Below are positions 10,200 through 20,810 of a DNA stretch of 64,000 nucleotides, piece by piece. The DNA is taken from contig NC_083577.1 in the NCBI RefSeq assembly GCF_027579695.1, positions 52,945,283-53,009,282 of the forward strand, written 5' to 3'. Source of the stretch: Neoarius graeffei (lineage: Eukaryota; Chordata; Actinopteri; Siluriformes; Ariidae). Under the pieces are notes generated by a model. The model did no database searches. It worked only from the letters and a program-made list of their open reading frames with translations, and was not told the DNA's origin. Made by a program: the position numbers and the translations under genes. The stretch's first letter is position 1. Every line of letters starts with the position of its first letter.

Positions 10200-11290
10200 G
10201 ACTAAATGTTCAATTAAAGGAAATATTCTTAACAGTACGATAATTAAAAGGCACACAAACCTGTTCACTTAAAGAGATTGCTTCATTTTACCACATATAC
10301 AGTGTGCAACTGTTATCTGAACGAACAGTCTTTATTTGTAGCCAGGGATATTCCTGGAGACACTAAACCTCTCCATCATTTTGCGTGTAATATATGAATT
10401 CTTACGTCGTGTAAGGTGTCTGTTCGCCTGGGGCTAATTTATTAAATGGCTCTCTCTCAGGGTGTGATCTTCTCAAATGATATGGGTTGGTAGTGTTACC
10501 TGGAAATTGAAATGTCTCTTGACAATGTTTGCAAGCGGCAATGCTTAAAATTCTGCCGCACATCTCATGGTATTTTCCTAGGATGGCAGCAGGACCCCCA
10601 GTGTGACACCCACTTGTGCCATGAAACTCACTGCTGTGTGTGTTAATTAGGTTCTTGGATAATGGATCATTGTGCAGTAAATCAAAAATGAATTGGGGCC
10701 CTACTCACAATTTAGGCTTGGTACCTGACATCACTCACTGAAATATTTCATGACTATTGAGTATTCAAAAATTCTCAAAAAAAGTAGTGTCTTTTTTCAA
10801 TACTTTGCACAATGCTTACATCATAAAGGGGCATTCAGTTTATTAAAAAAAAAAATAGAAACCAAGTCTGACTGGCTCCTTGATGCCCAGAGAGTGAAAA
10901 GAAAGTGTGTAAGTATGGTACAGAGGATAGAAAGTCTGGCTGTGTTTTGTAAAATAGATGAGAACAGTTTCTGGTGAAATAAAATCTTTAATTTAGTAGT
11001 TGTGAATTCTGGTAATACATCAAACCTGATGAAATTTGATGAAACACGGGATTAATCTTTGTCAAGGAAGTTTTTTTACTGAGTGGAGATGGCACTGCTC
11101 TGTTGCTGCCGGAGATTAGAGAATCTGGACAAAGCACATGACCACTGAACACAGAAGGATGTTTTTGGTGAAGAAATATCAGCAGGTAAGTTAACAATTT
11201 GCTAATTAGTTTTCAGATTTTTGCAAATGAAAGTTAACAGTTATTAAGTTAATGTGCAGACATGTTTGGATTCAGCAGCTAGCACCTAAA
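10200..11290. other. Repeat-poor block with candidate regulatory element
   Basis: No coding signal. Bases 10320-10740 are repeat-free, of balanced composition, and hold motifs such as GGGGCTAATTTATT, TGTGTTAATTAGG and CTCACAATTTAGGC, as is usual in conserved non-coding elements. Conservation cannot be judged without alignment. Confidence 0.35.
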
Positions 11291-11334
11291 CTATAGTATT
11301 TATTAGCTAGCTAGCTAGCTAGTAAATACTATAG
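11291..11334. repeat. 44-bp near-perfect palindrome
   Basis: CTATAGTATTTATTAGCTAG pairs with CTAGTAAATACTATAG around a GCTA-repeat centre, with one mismatch. It abuts the hAT element that starts three bases later. Confidence 0.85.
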
Positions 11335-11336
11335 AT

Positions 11337-12645
11337 CAGTGTTTCTCAACCACTGGATGCCATCTAGTGGGCCACGAAGCGCCATCTAGTGGGCTGCGAA
11401 TTTTTTTCAAGTTTGAAGCCAAATACTAAATAGTTCAAGCTGTTCCAGGGTCCCAAATCCGGTAGCTGGTTTGCCGTATACTTTTTAAGTGGAATAAATA
11501 AATTCGTGGGTAAATTAAGAACAAGCCTTTATTTTGTCACATTTAACCCACACGTGCGTGCGCGAACACAGAGAGAGAGAGAGAGAGAGAGAGCAGCGGG
11601 CTGAATAAATAAATACATTTGTGGGTAAAGTATATGGATCTGTGATTCCTGCTGGAAGAGAAGAGCAGGGAGGATTGAGAATTGAGCGGCTGTGGTTTGT
11701 TTACACCTGATACTAAAACGTGTAACATCCTAGCAACCTTCTCAAAGATGCATACAAAAAGCCCAGAAACTCCTACTTACCCAGGCAAAAACGAAACAGG
11801 ATTTATCTTGGAGTGTCCTGATCCCCAGATCTTTAACCCAGCCACATATAAAAAGTTTCATCTGTGTGTCCGTGTAGAACGATGTCTGCAGGTCGTTTGA
11901 GATGTCGGGGAACTCAACGGCTGGATAATTTAACAACTCATAAAGAATGAATGAATAACTTTATTTAAACACGATAAGTTGATCAGCAGAGCTGGTGGGG
12001 TTGTGTACAGATACAAATAATTACAAATACAAAAGACTAAAAATATACACAATCTTAAAAAAAAAACCTTAAATCTGTTGATTATCTGTTAATTAGCTTT
12101 ACATTAAGTTAATTAATAGTATGCATAATTATTGTCTTTGTATTTAGTTACAGCTACAATAGGATCAAATTTTATTCTACTAATGTCAAATTTAGCTAGT
12201 ACATATTTTTCTTTCATAGGAAAAATCCTTCTTTGTTAGCATGTAAGGATCTAATCCCACTGAGTGGTTTCTATATCCACTTCTTTTGAGTGTACTTCTT
12301 GGTTTTAACAACTTGCTTGTTTGCTGTACACAAACATGGCAATGAGTTCTTGTGTTAATCGCCCAGACTCCACTTTTGGATCACTAATCCCTTTTGACTG
12401 AAAATGCCCTGCATGCATGGTTTTATGTTGGCTTCTGGCACATCCATACAGTTTTAAATACAAAACCTACAATTAAAAACAGTTTGTTTTTATTGCATTT
12501 ATTTAATTCCTGGACTCCCATCTGTAACAGGCATGATGTTGCATTCTGTTAATACACTTTACATTAGATTATTATATTCTAATAGAATAGACAAGCCAAA
12601 AATAATTGGGGATCTTTTTTAAAGTAGAAAAGGTTGAGAATCCCT
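11337..12645. mobile_element. hAT-like transposon, internally degenerate
   Basis: The left end is CAGTGTTTCTCAACC; the right end reads CAGGGATTCTCAACC when reverse-complemented. These are classic hAT termini. The flanks CTATAGAT and CTATACGT match at 6 of 8 positions, an aged 8-bp duplication. No transposase could be read across about 1.3 kb. The interior contains a (GA)n tract at 11571-11593 and segments that may be later insertions I could not delimit. Confidence 0.7.
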
Positions 12646-12653
12646 GCTATACG

Positions 12654-13077
12654 TAGATTAGGTGCTAGTTGCCACATCAAATGAATACAACAGACATAAT
12701 ATATACACAGTAGTGCAAGATTTGCAGAAAATGTAAAATTGTACTTTTATTGAATATTAGTATATCAATAAAAATGATTTTAACATTTCAGAATCACTTG
12801 CAGACCTGATTATGATGCATTTTTACTTCGTTAACTTGACCATGGTTGGTTTTATACAGATTCATATGCTTTTATGGCATTAGCTAACAAATTACTACAT
12901 AGCCTGTCAGTATCCTGTAAGAAGTAATAGCTTTTGTATTAGTTTGTAACCCTTATTATCACAAGTCATCTACACTGATAGACAGGGATGAACTAGATTG
13001 AACTAGCAAAAGTGCCAGAAGCTTCTGGTGATTGTGAAGATGTGGAGAGCAGTGTTAAGAAAACAGATACATACCGG
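12654..13077. other. AT-rich intronic DNA
   Basis: No gene or repeat recognised. Confidence 0.4.
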
Positions 13078-13396
13078 TACAGTACCAGTCAAAAATTTGG
13101 ACACACCTTCTAATTCAATTATTTTTCTTTATTTTTATTAATTAAAAGACACTTCATGCCTTAAAGTAAAGATGGATGTTGTTTCTCTTTAGGGGTCATC
13201 CATAATTTTCATCATTATCACGAACGTACAAACCGTATGCGGGGGGGAGGGGGTTAATGACCAGGCGTACACTTTTTAAAAATGAAAAAATGATGATCCG
13301 TCAATGTGCGACTCGGCGGCCGCCATGTTAAAAATTTCGCGCCACATCAGTGTTGTCAGCTAGCTCTACACGCTTTCTTTCTTCAATACAACAACA

Positions 13397-13519
13397 ATGG
13401 CTGACCCAGATTTTGACCGCATTTACAAATTTGTGAAGCAGAAATACCGCTATTCACAAGACTCCTTCAAACGAGTACGAGCAGTTTTTAAACATTTATT
13501 GTTTCCTGCATTCATCTGA
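13397..13519 (+). CDS. Short 40-codon open frame in the Harbinger-like element
   Basis: It starts in good context (CAACAATGG) and encodes MADPDFDRIYKFVKQKYRY and about 20 further residues, charged and probably helical, before TGA. I do not recognise it. By position it could be the start of an element-encoded protein whose remainder is lost; an in-frame relation to the following bases (through 13630) is broken by the stop. It is probably not functional. Confidence 0.3.
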   Translation: MADPDFDRIYKFVKQKYRYSQDSFKRVRAVFKHLLFPAFI

Positions 13520-13793
13520 GAGGAGGCAGTTAGGGCAGGACAGGCTGCTTGGAAAGAATCAAAAACGAACATTTCAAAGCCAAAAGGCAACAGCTCCCCT
13601 TAAAAAGACAGTTCCTAATTTTCAAAAATCCAGACTCTCCAGGATTTCGCGATGTTGCGATTTGCAACTTCAATGCAAATTCAACCAATCCCCGCGAATT
13701 CAGGGCGGTGTTGCAATTATACCCAATCACCGCAACTTTCCCACAAATTTTCAAACTTTCAAATTTTCAACAAACTACCTTCCGCCTTACTTC

Positions 13794-13905
13794 CAGTGTT
13801 GCCAGATTGGGTGGTTTACCACCCAGTTGGGGGCTTTCAAGTGCATTTTGGCGGGTTTTGAACATATTTTGGGCTGGAAAACGTCAGCAGTATCTGGCAA
13901 CACTA
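13794..13905. mobile_element. 112-bp hAT MITE (first copy)
   Basis: The termini CAGTGTTGCCAGATT and ATCTGGCAACACTA are inverted repeats. A perfect 8-bp duplication CTTACTTC flanks it (13786-13793 and 13906-13913). The homologous site in the copy at 43495-44574 is empty. Confidence 0.9.
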
Positions 13906-14083
13906 CTTACTTCCGTGTATACGTTCAAGAGAAGCAGCATGTGCGAGTCAGTGTTCATGTAGGCTTAAATTCTGTTACTGAAAGTGTGTTATGTTTACAG
14001 TGAAGGACTGTGTGCACTTTATTTTTTTTTACTTAATACAAGAAATTAATGGATGCCAACATTTTTGCCAAAATGGTATTTTA

Positions 14084-14149
14084 TTAACCCCGCCGACAGT
14101 AGTCGGAGGGGTTATTATTTTCACCTGCGTCAGTCTGTGTGTGTGTGTA

Positions 14150-14194
<45 letters not shown>

Positions 14195-14391
14195 GTGTCT
14201 GCAAGATATCTCAAGAACCAATGGATCGATTTGGACCAAATTTTGTACATGTGTTGCCAATCACCCAGGAAGGAAACCATTAAATTTTGGAGGTCAAAGG
14301 TCAAGGTCATGGCAGAACTTCGAAATTTTCGCCCAATGTATTTTAATAGGGAAAAGGCGGGGTTTGCACTCGTTAGAGTGTCCCTGTCTAG
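14084..14391 (+). mobile_element. Helitron-like non-autonomous element
   Basis: Comparison with the empty paralogous site (about 43973) shows a clean 308-bp insertion between A and T, with no target duplication. The 5' end is TTAACCCCGCCGAC, forming a hairpin with GTCGGAGGGGTT. The 3' end has the hairpin GCACTCGTTAGAGTGT eight bases before a terminal CTAG. A (CTGT)n tract fills 14150-14194. These are features of Helitron/Helentron derivatives, although the 5' TC of canonical Helitrons is absent. Confidence 0.65.
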
Positions 14392-15320
14392 TTTTCCATT
14401 GTTTAGGCAGCTTCAGCATCATACTGTGAGATTCTGTTCAAATAGTTTTTTTTTCTTCTATGAAGCCTGAGCCATTTATTTTATTAGTTTATAATTATTG
14501 TTTAATTTAGTCTTCAGGAGAGACTGCCTGCACACAGTACTAGTATTAATAGTTTTTTTTTTCTTACATGAAAGCTGAGGCATTTATATTATATTTTAAG
14601 GTAACTTCATGTTATGCTGTGAGGTTCTATGCACTTTACCTTTTGAACCAACAGGTGCATTTGGATAAGTAAAGGCTATTTTTCTGCATTTTTGTAGTCC
14701 TGGTAATCTTTTATATTGGTAAAGTTGTTTATAGGACCATTTCTCAGTGTCTTTGTTTTTTTTAATCAATAGTTTTTCAGTAATAACTTAATATTTAACA
14801 TATCACTCAATTTTAATCACAAAAAGAGAAAATCGCAACAATTTCTCGCAACTTTCACTTCCTCCCGCAATGTAATCGCAAGAAAAACCTAAAAAACACT
14901 GCAACTTCCATCGCAATTTTTTGGAAAACCCCCCCACGCAACATCAGACATTTTAGCCCGCAACAATCACAAAAAAGGCCCGCGAAATCCTGGGGGGACT
15001 GAAAAATGAATCGCCTGCTTTCTATGAATACTTCTGGACCCGTCTTATGTCTTCTTTTCTTCTCTTGTGAATCTTTGTATTGTCCTGTCATCCGATTTTA
15101 ATAAAAAGTTTTATTTTGAATTCCTATTCCACGTAGATCCATCATCATTTTTTTGTCCGCTAATGTACACTTTTTTTGGGGGGGGTGCTCAAAAGTCTAC
15201 TCTTTGTAGACTCATGATAATGATGAAAATTATGGATGACCCCTTACTTAGCTGAGGGGTTCCTGACATAATATGGATTACTACAGATGTGGAATAGGGC
15301 TGTTTACTGTATTTTTATTA

Positions 15321-15675
15321 TTAATTTGTGCTAGCAGCGGTAGTGCAAATTGTTACTCTCACTCAGGATCTTTCTAGATTATTATTATTATTATTATAAT
15401 TATAATTATTATTATTATGTCTTTTAGGAGGCTATTTCTCCTTCAGTTTTCAACCGATCATAATCAAATTTCACATGAACAATACCTCTGCGCTGAATTA
15501 AGTTGCTCTGACTTTTGGTGCTGATCCGGATCACCGAACCAGAATGATCCACGAAAACCGGGCTTTTTTTCTCACTGAGCATCATTCTCTATCTCTTACC
15601 ATTCTGGATCTATAGGGTATGGTGACCAGACATCCCGGTTTGTAAAAGCTAGTGCAAATCACTGTATCCATCTAG
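15321..15675 (+). mobile_element. Second Helitron-like element
   Basis: The empty site in the paralogue at 6788-7315 shows insertion between A and T without duplication. The insert starts TTAATTTGTGCTAG, with a 5' foldback to TAGTGCAAATT. It ends with a hairpin AGTGCAAATCACT and, eight bases later, CTAG. An (ATT)n tract is at 15378-15418. The sequence CAGACATCCCGGTTTG near 15627 resembles the hAT end at 859, so a piece of another element may be embedded. Confidence 0.6.
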
Positions 15676-16045
15676 TTTACTATTTACTGTTTGATCTCAA
15701 ATGCATGAAGAAGGCAAGAAATTCCTATAATTAACTTTTCACGAGGTACACCTGTTAATTGCTTTCAGGTGATTACCTCATGAAGCTGGTTAAGATAATG
15801 CCAATAGTGTGCAAAACGTCATCCAGGTAAACAGCGGCTACTTTAAAGAATCTAAAATAAGAAAAATATTTTTAACACGTTTTTTTTGTTTAGCACATAA
15901 TTCCGTCTATGTTCCAATATTTTATTTCATGGTTTTGATGTCTTCAGTATTGTTCTACAATGTAGGCAATTGGTCAAAATAGAGAAAACCAGTGAATGAG
16001 TAGGGGTGTCCAAACTTTCCACTGGTACTGTAATGGCTTAGCCTA

Positions 16046-17450
16046 CCCTTATCAAAAAGAAGTATACTTCAAGTTCATTTTATTAAGTATACTTAATTAA
16101 AGTAAAAATATATTTCCTTAAGTATAATTTTGTGTACCAAGGATACTGATATCAATGTACTTACAGTATATGTGTAAGTAAACTAATCTAATACTTCTTA
16201 GAACTAAATTGGCCCACTTTTAGTTTATAAAAAAGTATACTTTAAGTCTAAGAGAAGTAAACTTTGAGTATACAACTAGTATTTTTTATTTTGTACTGCA
16301 AGTATACCACAAGTAAACTTATATACTAATAGTTTACTAGTTCTATACTTGTAGTCCACTCTTTAGTTTACAAAAGCATACTTCATAGTATACTGGAAAT
16401 ATACTATGAGTTTACTTGTTTTATACTTCTAGTCCACTTTTTAGTTTACTAAAGTATACTTTGTAGTATACTGGAAATATACTATTGGTTTACTCATTAC
16501 ACACTTCTAGTCCACTTTTTAGTTGATAAAAATATACTTTATAGCATATTGGAAATATACTATTAGTTACTGGTTATATACATCTAGTCCACTTTTTAGT
16601 TTTGAAGTATACTGCAATTACCCTTCTAGGTATACTATTAGTTTTCTAGCCCTAACCCTTACCTCATGCACACTACCAGTAGACAACTTGAGTGTTTTGT
16701 GCCTTAAGGTACAATGAAGTAAGAATTCACAAAATAACAACAGATACTCAGGATTAAGAACATATTCATTTTCTTTAAAAATCAAAATTTAAAGCAACGT
16801 TGTATTAAAATGCCAAAGTATAAAAACATGGCAATGACAACTGAAATTGACATCCAAGTGCTAAAGAAAAATAAATAAATAAAATTAATTATCCCACTCA
16901 GGAGAAATAAAAAAAAAAAACTTATATGGAACCACAGTCATACCTAAGAGTCAACAATGCTGTCTAACCCAGCAAAGAGCAGTGACAGAACTAGTGCAAA
17001 CTCGGAAGAAATATTGCAAATATCTGAACTATGAAATGTGTGAACTACAAGTTCTTTGCCATTTTCTCAGTCCACAACTGTGCGCAAATTCTCTACAATC
17101 TTTATAATTTCTGTCCAGCTTAAATGTTGCAGTCCTTCTCAGTGATGGAAATAAATATGTTCATGTGGTCTTCTTTGCAGCAGCTTGCTTTTACTATCAA
17201 AAAGATAAGCACAACTGCAGGGCAAGTACACTTAAACATAAGGCACAAATATTTTAATACTTTATTACACTTTTATTAAGTATATCTTGATCAAAAGTTT
17301 AAGTATAAGCTTAATATACTTCGACTTTTCTATATACTTTTCAGTATAAGCCAAGTATACTTATATATAACTTTATTAAGTATATCTCTGATAAGTAAAT
17401 AAAAAGTAAACTGAAAGCATACTCTCTTATTTTTAGTTTTGATAACAAAA
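16046..17450. mobile_element. Non-coding element rich in AGTATACT motifs
   Basis: Both ends carry clusters of AAGTATACTT-type palindromes next to a TTATCAAAA motif (left, about 16049; its complement TTTTGATAA on the right, about 17440). This suggests inverted ends with subterminal transposase-binding repeats. The left third contains an exact-period tandem array. The middle (16640-17230) is unique-looking. Class and borders are uncertain. Confidence 0.45.
16331..16642 (+). repeat. Four tandem copies of a 78-bp unit
   Basis: Units begin at 16331, 16409, 16487 and 16565, an exact 78-base period. Each has AGTTTACT, then CTAGTCCACTTTTTAGTT and GGAAATATACTAT; the last unit is the most diverged. 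Confidence 0.85.
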
Positions 17451-19572
17451 ATGCACTACTTAAATCTAATTAAAGGCAAATGTTGGCTTGTAAGAGATGA
17501 CTCTTGCAAGAGATCCAGTGCTTTTTTGATACTACAGTTGAAAACCAAATTTACGTGTATGTAGCTGGGCTTCATGGCTTCACCGTAAATTTTTGTTAGC
17601 ACACCTAGATTTCTGAAACGGGAACACCAATGCTACATTATGAAATAGAAAAATGATCTCCAGTCAAGTCAGTGCTTAATTAAAGAATAAATCATATTAC
17701 AGCAATATTTAGCTGTAATATTTAGTTTATTTGATTGCTGTTGTTTATGTGAAAACAGATAAGAATTTGCAAGATCCAGCACAGGAGAAATTATGCAGTA
17801 GTGTCGCCCATAATACTAGCTCATGTGCTTTTCTCTTTGTTATTTTGGCAAATGTAGGATACATAAAGCAAATTCTCATGTGCTGCTTCCAGTAACTAGA
17901 TGAGGATTTTGTAAGATGTGATTAGGATCTATGTTTTATTAATGCGGTGATCCAAAACCATTGCTGTTGTATTTGTTATGTCTGCTGTTTGCTAGAGCAA
18001 CAATTCATTTCACCAATGTATCAAGCATTTTAAAATGTTTTTTGAAGCTGGGATGCTGTACTGTAGTGACAGTAGCTCTCAGTTTTGACTTCAGTCGGCT
18101 ACCCTGAGTGGTACGCTCCTGCTGTGCATCCAGTTCAGAAGTCCAATGTCAGTGGATGTGAAGTGCACAACACAACTGTAATCACAGCTGCAGAGCAGTA
18201 AAAATAATAAGCCCTTCATTGATTTTCATTATGTTGGATTAAAAGAAAAGACCAGAATGCATGTGCTATGGAGAGTACAACCAGCAATGTTGATGTTCAT
18301 TCTTTGGAATGAAGCTCCATTTTTTTTTTAATACTTTTTTATCTGGCAGTCCTCCCATGCTGAGCTACTTGGAAAGCAGACGCTACCGTAGGTGCATCTC
18401 TCGCACCTGGGAGACGTGTGTGCCAATAGCCCTGGCAGCTTAGCATTAGAGCAGGTTGGCATATGTGCCAGGTTGAAAATGAGTGGATTAGCCACACATT
18501 TATTTAGGCAAGCACTGAATAATGGCAGGATGGATCTGAAATATAGATGTGAAATTCTGTCATTACGACACTCAACAGAGAACCACACTAATTTAAATCG
18601 TGTGTTTTCTCTTATGTACCCTTTAACTCACTCCTTATACCCCTACCCACCCATTAAAGTCTATCAGCAATGCAGAATAAAATAATATATTCTGAAAATA
18701 TGCCTGCTGTTAGGCCAATTTAATATTTTCTGCACTCTTCATTTTCTGGAAGAAAAACAAAACAAAAAAACAGCATCTTGTGCTTTCCCGTGTCAGATGC
18801 TCCAAGCAGGACTGTAAGTATTCCAGTTGTTATATATGTGAGATATTGAAAACCTTTCTCCACTTGACCTCCTCTCCTCCTGTAGTTGAAGATATCGTAT
18901 GATTTAACTTTTATAGCTTGTCCTATAAACTACGTGTCAAGCGGTTCATGGGAAATTGCTGGTGTATGACTTCTTTCTGGGCATAAATTGATTGCATTAT
19001 GTGGTTAATTGAGTGAACGGAGTGCCACAAAGCTCATGCAATAATTCAATTTCCCCCTGTGGGACTTTTATATAAAAATCAATTTGATAAGGTATATCTG
19101 TGTGTTGTACATTGGTCGAGAAACAAAGTTAATTTTAATGAGACCTTTCTTTATTCATACCCTCTAGCATGAATACAGCACCCCCTAGTAGTCCTGCCAA
19201 ACAATTATTCATAACCTGTGTGTACTTAACACGCGCACCCTAAGAATGACTGTTTTTATCAACAATGTGGCATGTCATTGATTATTTTCTAATATACATT
19301 TCTTTCCATGGTTGCTTGAAGGTACAATAACTATATAATTGAACTTTAGGAAACAGAATATGTTCATCATGAAGCTGAATAGCAATTTATTTTTTACCGA
19401 TAGAAGATTACCCTGAAGGAATTTGGTATAAATTTGATGTGTTTGAAATAATTTATTATTATGTACAGGATTTCTTTCTTTCTTTTCTTTTCTAGAGCCT
19501 AGTTCCATACTCCTACAAAGTGATAGTAATCATAGCAAATTACTGTAATTCCTAAATAGTTAAAACAGAGAG
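17451..19572. other. Unique intronic DNA with candidate regulatory element
   Basis: No gene seen. Bases 18370-18600 are repeat-free, with motifs such as CTCGCACCTGGGAG, TTAGCATTAGAGCAGG and GTGGATTAGCCAC, suggestive of a conserved non-coding element. TTTCCCCCTGTGGGAC at about 19049 resembles a LINE tail, but nothing else supports that. Confidence 0.35.

Positions 19573-19666
<94 letters not shown>
19573..19666. repeat. Compound (GT)n(AT)n(AC)n microsatellite
   Basis: A GT run, about 35 AT units, then an AC run. The whole tract is self-complementary and could extrude as a cruciform. Confidence 0.95.
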
Positions 19667-19684
19667 GCAGAGTTTGGCCAAAAA

Positions 19685-20065
19685 CTCTAATATTTCATTG
19701 AACCACCTTTAGCTTTGATCTAGCCATGCATTCTTCATGGCATAGTTTCAGCAACCTTATGGAATGTCACAACATTTATTTCCATCCGGTGTTGCATTAA
19801 TTTCTCTAAGAGCTTGTCTTGATGACAGGAGAGTCAAACCGCTCTGTAAAGTCTTCTCCAGCACATCCCAAAGACTTCCAGTGGGGTTAAGGTCAGGACT
19901 CTGTGGTGGCCAATTCATTTGTGAAAATGATTCATGCTCCCTGAACCACTCTTTCACAAATTGAAGCCTAATTTTATGCTCGTACCATCAGGGAAGTAAA
20001 AATCCATTGATGGAATAACCTAGTCATTCAGTACATTCAGGTAGTCAGCTGACTTCATTTTATTG
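19685..20065 (-). pseudogene. Tc1-like transposase fragment (C-terminal catalytic part)
   Basis: The reverse strand reads [19 protein letters not shown], close to the Tc1 signature WPSQSPDLNPIENLW that holds the final acidic residue of the DD34E triad. Here the ENLW glutamate is replaced (GSLW), so that catalytic site is lost. The frame is open only for about 66 residues, and flanking bases continue the homology with breaks. No terminal inverted repeats were found. Confidence 0.7.
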
Positions 20066-20738
20066 CCCCGTAACATTGCTGAGCATAGACATAGATTTAT
20101 CAAAACAATTAATCGATTTCCTCACAAATGTCATATAAATATTCATGTCACGGTTTTGGTTCTCCATGTCCCGGATGTAGCGCATATTTAAAATACAACT
20201 GGTATTTCCCAGTAAAATGCTTGTGTCCATATAATATAAAGCTCAATGAGTCCATATTTGCCAGTAAAAATATGTGAAGCTCAGTGCAGAGCAGGAAGCC
20301 AGAACTATTGATTACCAGTAGTCAGCTTCTCTCTGAGGCTTGATGCTCGCAGAGCAGCCCTCTGTCTTCCACACCTCGCTGCTGCCAGCAGACAGAGACT
20401 GACATGGTAAGAGGATTGATGTTGGCAAAAAAGAGGCCAATGGACAATGTGAGAGGAGACTGAGAAATGTGTGCAAAATGGAAGAAGAGAAAGGCAGTGC
20501 TGAATAGAGAACATGCTGAAGCAGTCACAGTGGGATTTAGGAGCTCTGTGGCCCCCCGGCATTAGTAACTATGCTTGGACGTTCTCAGGCACAGCCAGTG
20601 TCCTTGCTTATTACAGCTTTAATGGGCATAGCAGGGACCATTCTCACTGACGTAATCCACAAGCTAAAGGAAGATGTAGCTCATGGTATCAGTTATTGTG
20701 CAGTCTCATGCTCTCTCTCTGTTTCTTCAGTCTTTGCC

Positions 20739-20739
<1 letters not shown>

Positions 20740-20806
<67 letters not shown>
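20740..20806. repeat. (CA)n microsatellite
   Basis: About 33 CA units without interruption. Confidence 0.95.

Positions 20807-20810
<4 letters not shown>

Larger units (their letters stand above)
13631..15001. mobile_element. Unclassified CAG..CTG element with 6-bp duplication (copy A)
   Basis: The left end CAGACTCTCCAGGATTTCGC pairs with the right end CGCGAAATCCTGGGGGGACTG (reverse complement CAGTCCCCCCAGGATTTCG). AAAAAT flanks both sides (13624-13629 and 15002-15007). It is homologous over its length to 43495-44574. No coding potential is seen. Two later insertions lie inside it: a 112-bp hAT MITE and a Helitron-like element. Confidence 0.75.
13192..15243. mobile_element. Harbinger-like element nested in the Tc1-like copy
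   Basis: The termini GGGGTCATCCATAATTTTCA and GGATGACCCC are inverted over about 29 bases, continuing into TCATTATCA. TTA is duplicated on both sides (13189-13191 and 15244-15246), as PIF/Harbinger elements do. The matching Tc1-like copy at 6788-7315 has a single TTA at this point, so it is the empty site. After removing the inserted element at 13631-15001, about 0.68 kb remains, with a short open frame and an AATAAA near 15101 but no transposase domain. Confidence 0.8.
13080..16030. mobile_element. Tc1-like element carrying nested insertions
   Basis: The left terminus CAGTACCAGTCAAAAATTTG and the right terminus, ending CCACTGGTACTG, are inverted repeats flanked by TA. Its own body is about 0.54 kb and matches 6788-7315. 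The rest is later insertion: a Harbinger-like element (13192-15243) and a Helitron-like element (15321-15675). It is non-coding. Confidence 0.85.

Noticed and set aside
14129..14200. Short direct repeats that could suggest a CRISPR array
   Set aside because: They are a simple (CTGT)n microsatellite in a eukaryotic mobile element, with no spacers.
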